Source: an uncultured Bacillota bacterium (GTDB lineage: Bacteria > Bacillota > UBA994 > UBA5500). From it: a stretch of DNA of 5,248 nt. Shown here one piece after another: positions 1 to 5,248 of the stretch (positions are counted from its first letter, which is position 1; every line of letters begins with the position of its first letter). The DNA lies in NCBI GenBank assembly GCA_937874815.1, contig CALNBW010000262.1, positions 1 through 5,248 of the forward strand. The letters are read 5' to 3'. The position numbers were made by a program, and so were the translations under genes. Under the pieces are notes generated by a model, which was not told the DNA's origin, made no database searches, and was given only the letters and a program-made list of their open reading frames with translations.

Positions 1-805
1 CCAGACAGTAATATGTTCTCTTCACTCCCTCGATATCGACTTGGGTCACTTCACCTTGTTCAATTAAACCGGCGAGCAAGCGCTTCCTTTCAGCCTTGGG
101 AGTTTCATGCCAGCCGAAACGGAAGAGGCCCACTTGGCTCAGTCCATAGGCACGCAAGAACTTCAGCATAGCGAAGCGTTGCCAGGCAGCCTCGTCAATC
201 TCCTGCGCAAACAGGGCCTGGGGGACAAGCCTTTCCGGCAGATCATAACTACGCTGATTACCAGCCCGACTACTGATCAGCAGTTCCCCCGTAAGGTGCA
301 AGTAATCAAGAGCCTGCTTTTCTATTTTTGTACGAGCAGCAAGGTCATTGTCCCACCAGCCTGAGATCTTCTTACCAGAGTCAAATTCTTGCGATGAAGC
401 CTCGCCTTGCTGTACAATGTGCTGCATCACCCGCTGCATGGCTTCCTGCATGTCCGGATTTGTCCGCGGCGCAAGAGCTAGGCGCTGCTGTTGCATCGCG
501 CGCTTGAAATAAGGGTAATCCGCCATTGGCAACACGCAGAGAGCATTACAGTAATATTCAAAGGCCTCATTGTCCTGATAGAGCAGCTGATCAAGCCACT
601 CGGGCCGATAGCCACGCACCCGGTTATACAGTGCTTGGTGGTGATTTCTCTCAAAGGGGCACAAGGGGTCAATCTGCACAGCTTCCATTTGTTGCAAGGC
701 CTGTGCAACGCCTTCAGGGCCGGCAAAAGGGCTACCATAGGCCACAAAGTTTTGCCGCCGAATCAGAAAACGCCGCGCTTGCTCGACGGATATGTTAATA
801 CTCAT
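1..805 (-). CDS. YcaQ/AlkX-type DNA glycosylase (winged-helix, HTH_42 family), C-terminus cut off by window edge
   Basis: The first 268 codons of a gene running off the left edge are visible, with no stop. The protein matches the YcaQ/AlkZ-like family, monofunctional DNA glycosylases that remove bulky alkylated bases and unhook interstrand crosslinks. Seen: an N-terminal segment with 'VQIDP' at residues 43-47, containing the catalytic Q-x-D motif (Gln44, Asp46) of the YcaQ branch (the AlkZ branch has Q-x-Q); 'NHHQALYNR' (54-62), where the family has an R-S/H-rich segment; 'SGWW' (148-151); and 'RSYDLPERLVP' (185-195), matching the family's R-x-YDL-x-x-R-x-x-P block. E. coli YcaQ has about 410 residues, so roughly one third is outside the window. 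The ATG at 805 lies 12 nt from GGAGG (818-822). An in-frame TTG at 811 is 6 nt from the same site, so initiation two codons earlier is possible. The family assignment is firm; the exact lesion repaired cannot be read from sequence. Confidence 0.88.
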   Translation of the reverse strand, partial: MSINISVEQARRFLIRRQNFVAYGSPFAGPEGVAQALQQMEAVQIDPLCPFERNHHQALYNRVRGYRPEWLDQLLYQDNEAFEYYCNALCVLPMADYPYFKRAMQQQRLALAPRTNPDMQEAMQRVMQHIVQQGEASSQEFDSGKKISGWWDNDLAARTKIEKQALDYLHLTGELLISSRAGNQRSYDLPERLVPQALFAQEIDEAAWQRFAMLKFLRAYGLSQVGLFRFGWHETPKAERKRLLAGLIEQGEVTQVDIEGVKRTYYCL

Positions 806-846
806 CAGCAATTCCAACCTCCCGCTCCTTTACGCAATTCAAAGCC

Positions 847-876
847 ATTGTATCGAACATGCATTCGTAAAGTCAA
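847..876 (-). promoter_or_regulatory. Sigma-A-type promoter of the glycosylase gene
   Basis: Read on the minus strand there is a -35 box TTGACT (871-876), an 18-nt spacer and a -10 box TACAAT (847-852). Each box matches the housekeeping consensus at five of six positions. Transcription would begin near 840, leaving a leader of about 35 nt with the GGAGG site before the start at 805. No operator or hairpin is visible in this short leader. Confidence 0.6.
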
Positions 877-930
877 GCAAGTTTTACTAAGTGGCGTTAT
901 TCATGACGCCCTGCCCGGAAAGGCTTGGGT

Positions 931-1089
931 GTGCTTTACTTTGATAATGCAAACTTTGCCGGCAGACTTTGTAGCTTTTATATTCTCGGTAGTGACTGGA
1001 CCTACGGCTGCGTCGGCATGAGCGATAGTGATATAGAAGAGTTTTTTGATGAAGTGCCCGTAGGCACCAAGGTCGTGATTCAGAAATAG
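931..1089 (+). CDS. Small hypothetical protein of 52 residues, or 3' remnant of a longer gene
   Basis: A short reading frame not recognised as any family. The GTG start at 931 is chosen because GGAAAGG (917-923) lies 7 nt upstream; an in-frame TTG at 925 is an alternative. The peptide starts MLYFDNANFAGRLCSFYILG, contains an aromatic-rich middle (SDWTYGCVGM) and ends in an acidic stretch (DSDIEEFFDE) followed by VPVGTKVVIQK. There is no signal peptide and no clear membrane segment; Cys14 and Cys27 are present. It looks like real protein sequence: composition is balanced and a terminator hairpin follows 13 nt after the stop. Against it, no convincing plus-strand promoter is visible. The frame is closed by a TGA at 904, while another frame just upstream reads 'HDALPGKAWV', which could continue sensibly into 'LYFDNANF' if a frameshift had occurred near 930. 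A decayed longer gene is therefore possible. Confidence 0.45.
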   Translation: MLYFDNANFAGRLCSFYILGSDWTYGCVGMSDSDIEEFFDEVPVGTKVVIQK

Positions 1090-1102
1090 GTGCACAGAGA
1101 AA

Positions 1103-1130
1103 GCCGGGACATACGTTCCCGGCCTTCTTA
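1103..1130. terminator. Bidirectional intrinsic terminator between converging genes
   Basis: A perfect 7-bp GC-rich stem GCCGGGA/TCCCGGC (1103-1109 with 1117-1123) closes a 7-nt loop. On the plus strand it is followed by the pyrimidine tract CCTTCTT, and on the minus strand by TTTCTCT. It lies 13 nt after the small frame ending at 1089 and about 40 nt beyond the stop of the minus-strand gene ending at 1170, so it can serve both. The T tracts are interrupted, so termination may be only partial. Confidence 0.65.
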
Positions 1131-1169
1131 TACCTATGCTCTAGTCATGCGAGGGCCTTATCCCAGGCG

Positions 1170-1574
1170 CTAGTCCCAATCATCGTCCTCATCGTCATCC
1201 TCATGTTTTTCGTCATCATCATCCTCATCGTCTTCATCGTCATCAAAAACGACCCTCACATGCGGAGGAACGGGGGTGCCATCGGGCAACACCCTGCGCT
1301 TCTTGTCGCCCTGCAACAGGCTAACAAGCAAGGCCGCGGCCACGCCTACTTCATCAATACTGGCGCTGCGTGGTAGCTCGGCAAATATGCCTAGGGCGGC
1401 AATTTCGGCAAAATCTGTATCAGGCTGCAGTTGTAAGGCAGCCAAGCACTTGTTATAGGTGTCAATCATCACTTGCTTGCCGTCTTCCAGGCTACCGGTG
1501 AGAGAAGCATGGGCGGCAATCCGTTTCACCTCTGTGAGCAAACGAGCGATCATTTTTCTACTGGCATTAGTCAT
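1170..1574 (-). CDS. Hypothetical soluble protein with Asp/Glu-rich C-terminal tail, co-operonic with a sigma factor
   Basis: A 134-residue protein of unrecognised family. Residues 1-90 look helical and mixed in charge (for example RKMIARLLTEVKRIAAHA at 6-23 and VGVAAALLVSLLQGDKKRR at 76-94). A short proline-containing linker follows (97-106, PDGTPVPPHV). Residues 111-134 are almost entirely Asp and Glu, broken only by Lys123, His124 and Trp133. No signal peptide or membrane segment is seen, and there is only one Cys (43), so the HxxxCxxC motif of zinc-binding anti-sigma factors is absent. The ATG at 1574 has a strong GAGGAGG (1583-1589) 8 nt upstream. The gene starts 21 bp after the sigma factor stop, so the two are almost certainly cotranscribed. 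By position it may be a partner or inhibitor of that sigma factor (inference). The acidic tail recalls the RNA polymerase delta subunit, but the N-terminal half does not look like the delta domain. Confidence 0.85.
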   Translation of the reverse strand: MTNASRKMIARLLTEVKRIAAHASLTGSLEDGKQVMIDTYNKCLAALQLQPDTDFAEIAALGIFAELPRSASIDEVGVAAALLVSLLQGDKKRRVLPDGTPVPPHVRVVFDDDEDDEDDDDEKHEDDDEDDDWD

Positions 1575-1595
1575 CGTTCTTGCCTCCTCATAAGA

Positions 1596-2171
1596 CTAAT
1601 CTTGCACATCAACCAATTTCGCCAAGCTGGCCTTAAGCAACTTACGTCCCTGGTGCAGTCGCCATTTTACCGTGCTTAACGGGAGACTCGTAAGTTCAAC
1701 TAGCTCCGAATAGGAGAAACCCTGTAGGTAATGCATACGGAGTAATAGTCCCAAATCTCCGGGCATCCCGTCAAGCAGCTGCGAAAGTAGACGCCTCAGA
1801 TCTTGGCGCATCATCAGCTGATCCATAGGGAGCGAATCAGTTGCCACGCATTCACAGATGCCGCGCCAGCCGTCAGCAGCTAAGTATACTTCATGGGCTT
1901 GATACCTGGCGCGTGCCTTCCGGTAGTTAAGACATTGATAGAAGACAAGAGTTCGTAGCCAAGGCACAAATTTAGCACCATCTTCCAGCTGCCACAGCTT
2001 CCTATGTACGGCTAGCCAAATCTCCTGCGCCACATCCGGCGCATCGCGCGCCCCAACATACCGGGTCGCGAGCGCTAACACAAATGGGCTGAAGGCTCTA
2101 ACAAGGGCCTCAAAGCCATCGCCATTTCCCGCCTGAGCTAAGGCCACGGCCTCGGAATGGTCCAACAGCAT
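1596..2171 (-). CDS. ECF-like sigma-70 family RNA polymerase sigma factor
   Basis: A protein of about 190 residues, the usual length of extracytoplasmic-function sigma factors, which direct core RNA polymerase to a small set of promoters. Seen: region 2 at about residues 20-90, including 'DAPDVAQEIWLAVHRKLW' (the region 2.2 core-binding helix) and 'AKFVPWLRTLVFYQCLNYRK' (regions 2.3-2.4, promoter melting and -10 contact). A variable linker follows, then region 4 at about 124-186 with the helix-turn-helix 'SYSELVELTSLPLSTVKWRL', which contacts the -35 element. No region 1 or 3 is present and no extra C-terminal domain. The start is uncertain: GTG (2174), ATG (2171) and TTG (2165) are in frame. 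The ribosome site AGGGGG (2174-2179) overlaps the GTG, is only 2 nt from the ATG and is 8 nt from the TTG, so the TTG is best spaced. The ATG is given here as the conventional choice. It is the first gene of an operon with the acidic-tail gene. Confidence 0.92.
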   Translation of the reverse strand: MLLDHSEAVALAQAGNGDGFEALVRAFSPFVLALATRYVGARDAPDVAQEIWLAVHRKLWQLEDGAKFVPWLRTLVFYQCLNYRKARARYQAHEVYLAADGWRGICECVATDSLPMDQLMMRQDLRRLLSQLLDGMPGDLGLLLRMHYLQGFSYSELVELTSLPLSTVKWRLHQGRKLLKASLAKLVDVQD

Positions 2172-2199
2172 CACCCCCTAACAGAACAGCATAAGCAGA

Positions 2200-2209
2200 A
2201 AGGCGCCTT
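2200..2209. repeat. Perfect 10-bp palindrome in the sigma-gene leader
   Basis: AAGGCGCCTT is self-complementary and lies about 30 bp upstream of the sigma factor start, between the proposed promoter and the ribosome site. It could be a protein-binding site, but a palindrome of this length also arises by chance, and no second copy was seen. Confidence 0.2.
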
Positions 2210-2240
2210 CATCTATATAGACAATAACTCGGGCTTTTAG

Positions 2241-2279
2241 GTTAGTTCTATGGCATCTATCTTTCGTGCGATGCCTAAC
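2241..2279 (-). promoter_or_regulatory. Bulged hairpin in the 5' leader of the sigma operon
   Basis: The inverted repeat GGCATC/GATGCC (2252-2257 with 2270-2275) closes a 12-nt loop. It is extended by GTTA/TAAC (2241-2244 with 2276-2279) across a 7-nt one-sided bulge, giving ten base pairs. No T tract follows, so it is not an intrinsic terminator. It would sit in the untranslated leader if transcription begins near 2287. Function unknown. Confidence 0.25.
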
Positions 2280-2293
2280 GAGATCCCACTCCT

Positions 2294-2321
2294 AGCATAA
2301 CACATGTTCCAAACCTCTAAA
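2294..2321 (-). promoter_or_regulatory. Possible promoter of the sigma/acidic-tail operon
   Basis: On the minus strand an extended -10 element TGTTATGCT (hexamer TATGCT at 2294-2299) lies 16 nt downstream of TTTAGA (2316-2321, four of six matches to TTGACA). A leader of about 115 nt would follow. GGAAC within the spacer resembles an ECF -35 motif, so autoregulation is conceivable, but no convincing partner -10 was found. Weak evidence. Confidence 0.3.
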
Positions 2322-2349
2322 TTAACCTGCTAGGGGAAGGATATACAAT
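2322..2349 (+). promoter_or_regulatory. Possible promoter of the lipoprotein operon
   Basis: TTAACC (2322-2327, four of six) and TACAAT (2344-2349, five of six) are separated by 16 nt. Transcription would begin near 2356, giving a leader of about 85 nt. Its -35 box directly abuts the -35 box proposed for the opposite operon, so the two polymerase sites would compete. Weak to moderate evidence. Confidence 0.35.
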
Positions 2350-2439
2350 CCCGAGTGGCGAATTAACCGGTGGGTTCGCGCGTATAGGTCAGCAGGAGAC
2401 TGGTAACCGTTGATACTTCCAGTTAAAGAGGTGACTAAC

Positions 2440-3648
2440 ATGAAAAGAGGTTTTGCTGCAATTATCATTATAGGCATAGTCCTATGCCTGAACGCCTGTT
2501 CACAACCCCAGAAACCTCCCCTTCTAACCCAGTATCAAGAGGGCAACCTGACTGAGTCTGTGCGCTGGGCCTATGAGACAGTATCTGGTGATATAAGTGG
2601 CTGGTGCGTTGGCAAAGACGCAGTAGCGCTACAACTCACGACCATAACCGACTCCGGCCCAAAACTTGTTAGCCTACAGGCGGATAGCGGCACCGCTGTC
2701 GCGCAGAAAGATGTCTCACTCCCTACTACGCTCAATTTGGCCTTTGAGTTTAATGGATTTATCAAGGTAAGGGAAAATGGCGTATGGGAGGCCTATGATG
2801 AGAACCTCAAACGCCTTGCCGCTGACACTGCCAACAAGCGCATGACAGTCGGCCCTTCATTCGTCATTATGCCAGATGGCGTACGGTATTCGCTATGCAG
2901 CGTAGGAGTTCAAGCAGTCTCTCCGACTGGTGATCTGATCTGGGAAACTACGCTGGCCCCAATGGGTGGGGGAACGGAGTCAATGTTGCTTTCGCCGAGA
3001 ATTGCTAAGCTTGATGACTCCACCTTACTTGTATACGGTCTGGGATACTCCAGCTTAACAGCCGTTAGAATAGCGGACGGAACAATTGCCTGGAGTTATA
3101 CACCTGAAAGAGGTACTTTCGCCTGTATAAGCTCTGTATCTGTTGGACAAAGTGGTATCTTGGCTACGACGGTTATCAACGAAAGGTACGGCGAAGCTGT
3201 ATTGCTATCAACTGATGGAGACGTCATTTGGACAGCTGAGTTTTCATCGCCAGCTTATATAGGCCAGATTGTGCCAGGCGATGAAGGAGAGACATACTGG
3301 TGCATGTCGGGTGTGGGAGAGGGGCTGCTCATCACGCGCGGTGATGGGAACATCATCTACCGCATATCCGATGGGGTAGCGGAAAAACAATTCGTGCGAG
3401 TCTCGTACCGTGGCACTAGCTCTTTACAGACCTTAGGCAAAGGCCTGTTATTCTGCGGCTATGATGACGGAGCAATCCATATCCTTAGGCAAGGGGAGGA
3501 GGCAATCTCCATAAACTTTGCAGAAGCAGGGGAATATGATAGCCCAATCCTGCTTGGTGCCAATGACAAAACCGCATTTGTTGCACTTAAGCCAAGGCAG
3601 CTATCAGATTATAGCATCATAATAGCTGTAGATTTGCCAGAAACCTAG
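2440..3648 (+). CDS. Lipoprotein with PQQ/WD40-like beta-propeller repeats
   Basis: A 402-residue secreted lipoprotein. The N-terminus has positive residues (MKRG), a hydrophobic core (residues 5-17) and the lipobox 'LNAC' with Cys20 as the acylated residue, so the mature protein is tethered to the outer face of the cytoplasmic membrane. From about residue 80 there are propeller-type repeats carrying a D-G-x-I-W-like signature: SPTGDLIWE (161-169), IADGTIAWSY (211-220), STDGDVIWTA (257-266), RGDGNIIYRI (300-309), YDDGAIHIL (341-349). The copies lie 41-49 residues apart, as expected for blades of a PQQ-like propeller. Such folds usually bind proteins or ligands; no catalytic site is visible, so the role is open. 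The ATG at 2440 is preferred because AGAGGTGA (2427-2434) precedes it at good distance and the signal peptide begins there; an in-frame TTG 10 codons upstream lacks this. The next gene follows after 11 bp. Confidence 0.85.
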   Translation: MKRGFAAIIIIGIVLCLNACSQPQKPPLLTQYQEGNLTESVRWAYETVSGDISGWCVGKDAVALQLTTITDSGPKLVSLQADSGTAVAQKDVSLPTTLNLAFEFNGFIKVRENGVWEAYDENLKRLAADTANKRMTVGPSFVIMPDGVRYSLCSVGVQAVSPTGDLIWETTLAPMGGGTESMLLSPRIAKLDDSTLLVYGLGYSSLTAVRIADGTIAWSYTPERGTFACISSVSVGQSGILATTVINERYGEAVLLSTDGDVIWTAEFSSPAYIGQIVPGDEGETYWCMSGVGEGLLITRGDGNIIYRISDGVAEKQFVRVSYRGTSSLQTLGKGLLFCGYDDGAIHILRQGEEAISINFAEAGEYDSPILLGANDKTAFVALKPRQLSDYSIIIAVDLPET

Positions 3649-3659
3649 AGGAGAGTGCA

Positions 3660-4325
3660 GTGGGCGGCAACCAACGCCGCACCCTGCACTTCTTCCTACT
3701 TATGGATATAGTAATGCAAATCGAAGAGGCGGTAGCCTTCTCGCTAAGAAAGGGAGGTTGCCTGTTGAAAACACAGCAAGTCCTAGTAGTTCTAACTATC
3801 GCTGTAAGCCTTCTAGCTATAGCGCTATACTACCGTGTTAACTACCTTAACCTTGTTCTAAATAGGATAGGTTTTATACTAGAGCAAACAAGGCACCCAG
3901 GACTGGACGTAGCCTTCACCAGTTATCTCGAGCAGCCTGATCAAGAGACCTTGGTCTACTTAGCAAAGCGCTGGGATGATTTCGCTCACACCTGGGAAGC
4001 CTATTTTCTCACCAGGCAAACTAAGTACCCAAGGAAGCTCTTTGAACAGTTCAATTCCCAGTACGTGCTAGAAAAGGTAGAAGCAGGCGGCACTTTTTTC
4101 CTTGTTGCTGCCCTCAACGGTTATTCAGATGTGGAAGACGTTTATCAGGCGGTAAATGCCACCTATGAAGCCTGGCAACAGCCGTATACCCGACATTTCG
4201 GCTGGGAAGAGTGGCTACACCCTTTCATGTATCTAATGGACCAAGTGGAGGAGGCGGTAGTAGTGGGTGGAGCAGATCGGGAGAACGGTTATAACCTTAG
4301 GTTTGATATTAGATACCGTAAGTAA
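3660..4325 (+). CDS. Hypothetical membrane-anchored protein, second gene of the lipoprotein operon
   Basis: A protein of 221 residues from the GTG at 3660, of no family that I recognise. One transmembrane helix (about residues 41-58, VLVVLTIAVSLLAIALYY) follows a Lys/Arg-containing stretch (RKGGCLLK), so the short N-terminus should be cytoplasmic and the roughly 160-residue C-terminal domain outside. That domain is rich in aromatic residues, for example RWDDFAHTWEAYF (104-116) and FGWEEWLHPFMYLMDQ (180-195), and looks mainly helical; no catalytic motif is evident. The start is ambiguous. GTG 3660 has GAGGAG (3648-3653) 6 nt upstream and sits 11 bp after the lipoprotein stop. TTG 3765 has GGGAGG (3752-3757) 7 nt upstream and would give a 186-residue protein whose signal anchor begins at residue 6. 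The operon layout suggests that the protein acts with the propeller lipoprotein at the membrane surface (inference). Confidence 0.75.
   Translation: MGGNQRRTLHFFLLMDIVMQIEEAVAFSLRKGGCLLKTQQVLVVLTIAVSLLAIALYYRVNYLNLVLNRIGFILEQTRHPGLDVAFTSYLEQPDQETLVYLAKRWDDFAHTWEAYFLTRQTKYPRKLFEQFNSQYVLEKVEAGGTFFLVAALNGYSDVEDVYQAVNATYEAWQQPYTRHFGWEEWLHPFMYLMDQVEEAVVVGGADRENGYNLRFDIRYRK
3752..3757 (+). promoter_or_regulatory. Internal ribosome binding site deciding an alternative start
   Basis: GGGAGG stands 7 nt before an in-frame TTG (3765) inside the membrane-anchored protein gene. It is as good a site as the one preceding the upstream GTG (3660). Initiation here would remove the 35-residue N-terminal extension and place the membrane anchor at the usual extreme N-terminal position. 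Confidence 0.5.
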
Positions 4326-5248
4326 ATCATCGGCTTGACGGTCTAGCAACCCGCAGGGGGTATATCACAATCGGAGGTTGAGTTAGTTCCGAGATAAGAC
4401 TGGCACCCGGATCTGGTGCAGCAGATAAGTAGTAAACCAATAAAGGGCCATGCAGGAGCAAAATGTAGCAGGATGAATTAGCGTCACTAGAAAATAACGC
4501 AAAATAGTAATACCGCACACATTGGTGCCATTTCTGGAGAGAACACTAAGCCGCGAAACTCTCAATATCTCACTATCTCTGGTAAAGTTGCATTCTGAGA
4601 CACGATTATTAACGTCCGATAATGTATCTTATGTTAACTAACGTTTTATTGAGAGGCGGATATCTGTTGAAAGCATCGTAACGCGCCTTTGGCTGCATCC
4701 TGATGCTAGGTATACCCCAGACCAACTTGCGTTTCTATTTCGGCTAACTCCGAAACGGAAATTAATATCCATGTCAAGCTCCCTTCACAGCCAAAGCTAT
4801 GACCTGCGGCCCCGCGTACCCCAAGCACGCGCCCTAAGCCGAGACTGACCGCAGTTGACATCCCCCCCAAACTCTCGCCGGATGGTTACCAGGCGCAAGA
4901 TGCACCGCGCTGGCACAAGCAAACACCCTTCGGGCCCTTTTTAAACGCCTTCTAGGGCCTCCTGTGTCAGCCAGGTATTTACATGCCCAACCATTAGCGG
5001 CGTTAACCACCAGGCCGGCGTAGAACCTGGCCAGCAGGCAGACGCTTGAACCGAAGACCGGCAAATGATTCGTACCGAACCGCGGGTATAGCCCTACAAG
5101 CAAATTATACATAAATAAGCCAATCAAGCTTTGCTGGGTTAGCTAGTAACATCGATCGGCGCACAATTGGCAACGGCCAATTTTCTTAAACCCAAAAAAG
5201 AGGTTGAAGTCAACTACGCAGAAAATCATAAAACCCAGCCCCAGGGGC
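4326..5248. other. Long stretch without a supportable gene
   Basis: About 920 bases in which no frame on either strand combines a credible start, ribosome site and recognisable protein. The first part (to about 4680) is AT-rich and the part from about 4800 to 5060 is GC-rich. Visible structures are a weak inverted repeat TCGGA/TCCGA (4371-4375 with 4388-4392), a hairpin TTTCGG/CCGAAA with a 6-nt loop (4738-4755), an inverted repeat GGCCCT/AGGGCC (4933-4938 with 4954-4959), and a run of seven C (4862-4868). On the minus strand an exact TATAAT occurs at 5104-5109 without a fitting -35 box. No clear terminator follows the gene ending at 4325. The stretch may be plain intergenic DNA, decayed genes or an untranslated RNA; the sequence does not decide. 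Confidence 0.5.
5165..5187 (+). terminator. Terminator-like hairpin with T tract
   Basis: A perfect 7-bp stem AATTGGC/GCCAATT closes the tetraloop AACG and runs into TTTTCTT on the plus strand. It fits an intrinsic terminator for a rightward transcript, although half of the stem is A-T pairs and no gene ends just before it. On the minus strand no T tract follows. Confidence 0.4.

Noticed and set aside
107..364. An 85-codon plus-strand frame
   Set aside because: Antisense shadow of the glycosylase gene, with no recognisable domain.
491..1021. A 176-codon plus-strand open frame overlapping the glycosylase gene
   Set aside because: It lies antisense to a well-supported family member, has no convincing protein features and its 3' part is out of frame with the more protein-like 931-1089 frame.
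1290..1303. Near-match ACCCTGC(G/A)CTTCTT shared with 3681-3694
   Set aside because: A 13-of-14 match is expected by chance in a window of this size, and the two lie in unrelated coding contexts.
2410..2439. Upstream TTG start extending the lipoprotein by 10 residues
   Set aside because: It would bury the signal peptide behind an extra segment, while the ATG at 2440 has a strong ribosome site and the correct signal-peptide layout.
4327..4565. Two overlapping minus-strand frames of 60-63 codons with hydrophobic stretches
   Set aside because: They occupy the same DNA in different frames, lack good ribosome sites and resemble AT-rich noncoding translations.
4642..4848. A 68-codon stop-free plus-strand frame reading '...RLWLHPDARYTPDQLAFLFR...'
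   Set aside because: It contains no ATG, GTG or TTG until codon 44, so it cannot start normally; this length is expected by chance. It could be a gene remnant, but nothing supports that.
4855..4860. Exact TTGACA on the plus strand
   Set aside because: No -10-like hexamer occurs at 16-18 nt downstream; the following DNA is a C run and GC-rich.
4834..5127. A 97-codon minus-strand frame with a hydrophobic start and basic middle
   Set aside because: No ribosome site or recognisable family; the composition follows the GC-rich local DNA rather than coding bias.
5231..5248. Start of a possible hairpin (AAACCCAGCCCCAGGGGC) at the right edge
   Set aside because: The second arm would lie outside the window, so it cannot be judged.

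Overview
The window looks like bacterial chromosomal DNA, probably from the Bacillota (inference). The basis is the strong purine-rich ribosome binding sites (GGAGG, GAGGAGG, AGAGGTGA), the use of GTG and TTG starts, a lipobox-type lipoprotein, and sigma-A-like TTGACT/TACAAT promoter elements. Nothing allows a genus to be named. No RNA gene, CRISPR array, insertion sequence or phage gene was recognised.

Left part (1-1130). A YcaQ/AlkX-type DNA glycosylase gene runs leftwards off the window edge from a start at 805. It has a good sigma-A-type promoter just upstream. Divergent from it is a very short reading frame (931-1089), either a small protein or the remnant of a longer gene. It ends at a hairpin (1103-1130) that can terminate transcription from both sides.

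Middle part (1170-2350). A two-gene minus-strand operon encodes an ECF-like sigma-70 family factor and, 21 bp downstream, a soluble 134-residue protein. That protein has a helical body and a C-terminal tail made almost only of Asp and Glu. It resembles no classical anti-sigma factor (no membrane segment, no HxxxCxxC zinc motif), but its position is the one an anti-sigma or other sigma partner usually takes. This pair is the most interesting item in the window.

Right of it (2350-4325), transcribed in the opposite direction from what may be back-to-back promoters, is an operon for the cell envelope. It encodes a lipoprotein with PQQ/WD40-like beta-propeller repeats, and 11 bp later a protein with one N-terminal membrane anchor and an unrecognised extracytoplasmic domain. 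Regulation of this operon by the divergent sigma factor is a reasonable guess from layout only.

The last 920 bases (4326-5248) hold no gene that I can support. They contain a few hairpins, one of which (5165-5187) looks like a rightward terminator.
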